A stretch of 64,000 nucleotides of DNA from Eledone cirrhosa (taxonomy: Eukaryota; Mollusca; Cephalopoda; Octopoda; Eledonidae), in the NCBI GenBank assembly GCA_964016885.1, contig OZ024741.1, forward strand, positions 28,574,956 to 28,638,955. Reading direction: 5' to 3'. Position numbers and translations under genes: made by a program. The notes below the pieces were generated by a model. The model did not search any database. It was given only the letters and a program-made list of their open reading frames with translations, and had not been told where the DNA came from. Below, piece after piece: positions 61,572-64,000 of the stretch (position 1 is the first letter of the stretch; the number at the start of each line of letters is the position of its first letter).

Positions 61572-64000
61572 TGTCCAACACTCTACCGACACTGCCAACC
61601 CAAGCATAGTGTCCAACACTCTACCGACACTGCCAACCCAAGCATGGTGTCCAACACTCTACCGACACTGCCAACCCAAGCATGGTGTCCAACACTCTAC
61701 CGACACTGCCAACCCAAGCATGGTGTCCAACACTCTACCGACACTGCCAACCCAAGCATGGTGTCCAACACTCTACCGACACTGCCAACCCAAGCATGGT
61801 GTCCAACACTCTACCGACACTGCCAACCCAAGCATGGTGTCCAACACTCTACCGACACTGCCAACCCAAGCATGGTGTCCAACACTCTACCGACACTGCC
61901 AACTCAAGCATGGTGTCCAACACTCTACCGACACTGCCAACCAAAGTATTGTGTCCAACACTCTACGGACACTGCCAACCCAAGCATAGTGTCCAACACT
62001 CTACCGACACTGCCAACCCAAGCATGGTGTCCAACACTCTACCGACACAGCCAACCCAAGCATGGTGTCCAACACTCTACCGACACTGCCAACCAAAGTA
62101 TGGTGTCCAACACTCTACCGACACTGCCAACCCAAGCATGGTGTCCAACACTCTACCGACACTGCCAACCAAAGTATGGTGTCCAACACTCTACCGACAC
62201 TGCCAACCCAAGCATGGTGTCCAACACTCTACCGACACTGCCAACCAAAGTATTGTGTCCAACACTCTACGGACACTGCCAACCCAAGCATAGTGTCCAA
62301 CACTCTACCGACACTGCCAACCCAAGCATGGTGTCCAACACTCTACCGACACTGCCAACCCAAGCATGGTGTCCAACACTCTACCGACACTGCCAACCCA
62401 AGCATAGTGTCCAACACTCTACCGACACTGCCAACCCAAGCATGGTGTCCAACACTCTACCGACACTGCCAACCCAAGCATGGTGTTCAACACTCTACCG
62501 ACACTGCCAACCCAAGCATGGTGTCCAACACTCTACCGACACTGCCAACCCAAGCATGGTGTCCAACACTCTACCGACACTGCCAACCCAAGCATGGTGT
62601 CCAACACTCTACCGACACTGCCAACCCAAGCATGGTGTCCAACACTCTACCGACACTGCCAACCCAAGCATGGTGTCCAACACTCTACCGACACTGCCAA
62701 CCCAAGCATGGTGTCCAACACTCTACCGACACTGCCAACCCAAGCATGGTGTCCAACACTCTACCGACACTGCCAACCAAAGTATTGTGTCCAACACTCT
62801 ACGGACACTGCCAACCCAAGCATAGTGTCCAACACTCTACCGACACTGCCAACCCAAGCATGGTGTCCAACACTCTACCGACACTGCCAACCCAAGCATA
62901 GTGTCCAACACTCTACCGACACTGCCAACCCAAGCATGGTGTCCAACACTCTACCGACACTGCCAACCCAAGCATGGTGTCCAACACTCTACCGACACTG
63001 CCAACCCAAGCATGGTGTCCAACACTCTACCGACACTGCCAACCCAAGCATGGTGTCCAACACTCTACCGACACTGCCAACCCAAGCATGGTGTCCAACA
63101 CTCTAACGACACTGCCAACCCAAGCATGTGGTCCAACACTCTACCGACACTGCCAACCCAAGCATGGTGTGCAACACTCTACCGACACTGCCAACCCAAG
63201 CATGGTGTTCAACACTCTACCGACACTGCCAACCCAAGTATGGTGTCCAACACTCTACCGACACTGCCAACCCAAGCATGGTGTCCAACACCCTACCAAC
63301 ACTGCCAACCCAAGCATGGTGTCCAACACTCTACCGACACTGCCAACCCAAGCATGTGGTCCAACACTCTACCGACACTGCCAACCCAAGTATGGTGTCC
63401 AACATTCTACCAACACTGCCAACCCAAGCATGGTGTCCAACACTCTACCGACAATGCCAACCCAAGCATGATGTCCAACACTCTACCGACACTGCCAACC
63501 CAAACATGGTGTCCAACAGTCTACCGACACTGCCAACCCAAGCATGGTGTCCAACACTCTAACGACACTGCCAACCCAAGCATGTGGTCCAACACTCTAC
63601 CCACACTGCCAACCCAAGCATGGTGTCCAACACTCTACCGACACTGCCAACCCAAGCATGGTGTCCAACACTCTACCGACACAGCCAACCCAAGCATGGT
63701 GTCCAACACTCTACCGACACTGCCAACCCAAGCATGGTGTCCAACACTCTACCGACACTGCCAACCCAAGCATGGTGTCCAACACTCTACCGACACTGCC
63801 AACCCAAGCATGGTGTCCAACACTCTACCGACACTGCCAACCCAAGCATGATGTCCAACACTCTACCGACACTGCCAACCCAAGCATGTGGTCCAACACT
63901 CTACCGACACTGCCAACCCAAGCATGGTAGTCCAACACTCTACTGACACTGCCAACCCAAGCATGGTGTCCAACACTCTACCGACACTGCCAACCCAAGT

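Larger units (their letters stand above)
27364..64000. repeat. 38-bp satellite array, about 964 monomers, running off the window
   Basis: Consensus monomer starts AAGCATGGTGTCCAACACTC and ends CTACCGACACTGCCAACCC (the two pieces overlap). Variation is mostly substitution at a few places: CATGGTGT, CATAGTGT, TATAGTGT, CATGTGGT, CATGATGT, ACAGCC for ACTGCC, CAGTCT for CACTCT. Phase is kept: the ATG of the monomer at 27520 and that at 63544 are exactly 948 x 38 bases apart. One 39-base monomer with an added base (CATGGTAGTCC) is seen near 63922. On the plus strand the consensus has no stop in any frame; stops come from CATAGTGT variants. The monomer matches the antisense of SINE positions 13261-13298 at 32 of 38 bases without gaps. 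Confidence 0.98.

Noticed and set aside
27364..64000. A CRISPR array
   Set aside because: The 38-base size is in range but there are no spacers between repeats, and the context is eukaryotic retrotransposon DNA.

Overview
The window is eukaryotic, repeat-dominated DNA with no host protein-coding gene that I can support. The best guess for the source is a cephalopod mollusc (octopus or squid). That is inference: the tRNA-derived SINE seen four times (for example 13258-13438) closely resembles the tRNA-derived SINEs I know from octopus and squid genomes, and LINEs with a Myb-like N-terminus and restriction-like endonuclease, next to Tx1-like LINEs, fit a large lophotrochozoan genome.

Positions 1-23300 are a nested nest of non-LTR retrotransposons built around (ATT)n or (ATCT)n microsatellites. 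On the minus strand lie four copies of two related LINE families with a restriction-like endonuclease (RLE): A1 (about 315-3900), A2 (17486-19392), B1 (4711-6126) and B2 (6156 to about 10090). On the plus strand lie three copies of a Tx1-like LINE with an apurinic endonuclease (APE): a 3' end only (1-251), a full-length copy T1 (11315-17425) and a decayed, 5'-truncated copy T2 (19863-23269). Every coding region is broken, but T1 ORF2 carries only one in-frame stop in about 1,140 codons. T1 is flanked by (ATT)n on both sides and T2 by (ATCT)n on both sides, while their 3' ends are the same, which suggests microsatellite-targeted insertion. Two SINEs sit inside this nest with exact target-site duplications, one of them inside T1 ORF1. 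An unusual hairpin-like inverted repeat lies at 19391-19588.

Positions 23300-27363 hold a degenerate 4/8-bp minisatellite (23366-25375), two (TACA)n-type microsatellites enclosing a 600-bp segment of unknown type, a CAA-rich stretch, and a diverged minus-strand SINE (27197-27350).

Positions 27364-64000 (57% of the window, running off its end) are one tandem array of a 38-bp satellite, about 964 monomers. The 38-bp monomer aligns without gaps, 32 of 38 bases, to the antisense of the tRNA-like head of the SINE (13261-13298), so the satellite looks like an amplified piece of a SINE, and it begins 13 bases after a SINE copy in the same orientation. The array keeps one 38-bp phase over 948 monomers and shows higher-order repeats of about 7.75, 8.28 and 8.40 kb plus smaller local duplications of 342, 874 and 2,318 bp. 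Open reading frames of up to about 700 codons across it follow from the repeat arithmetic and are not counted as genes.
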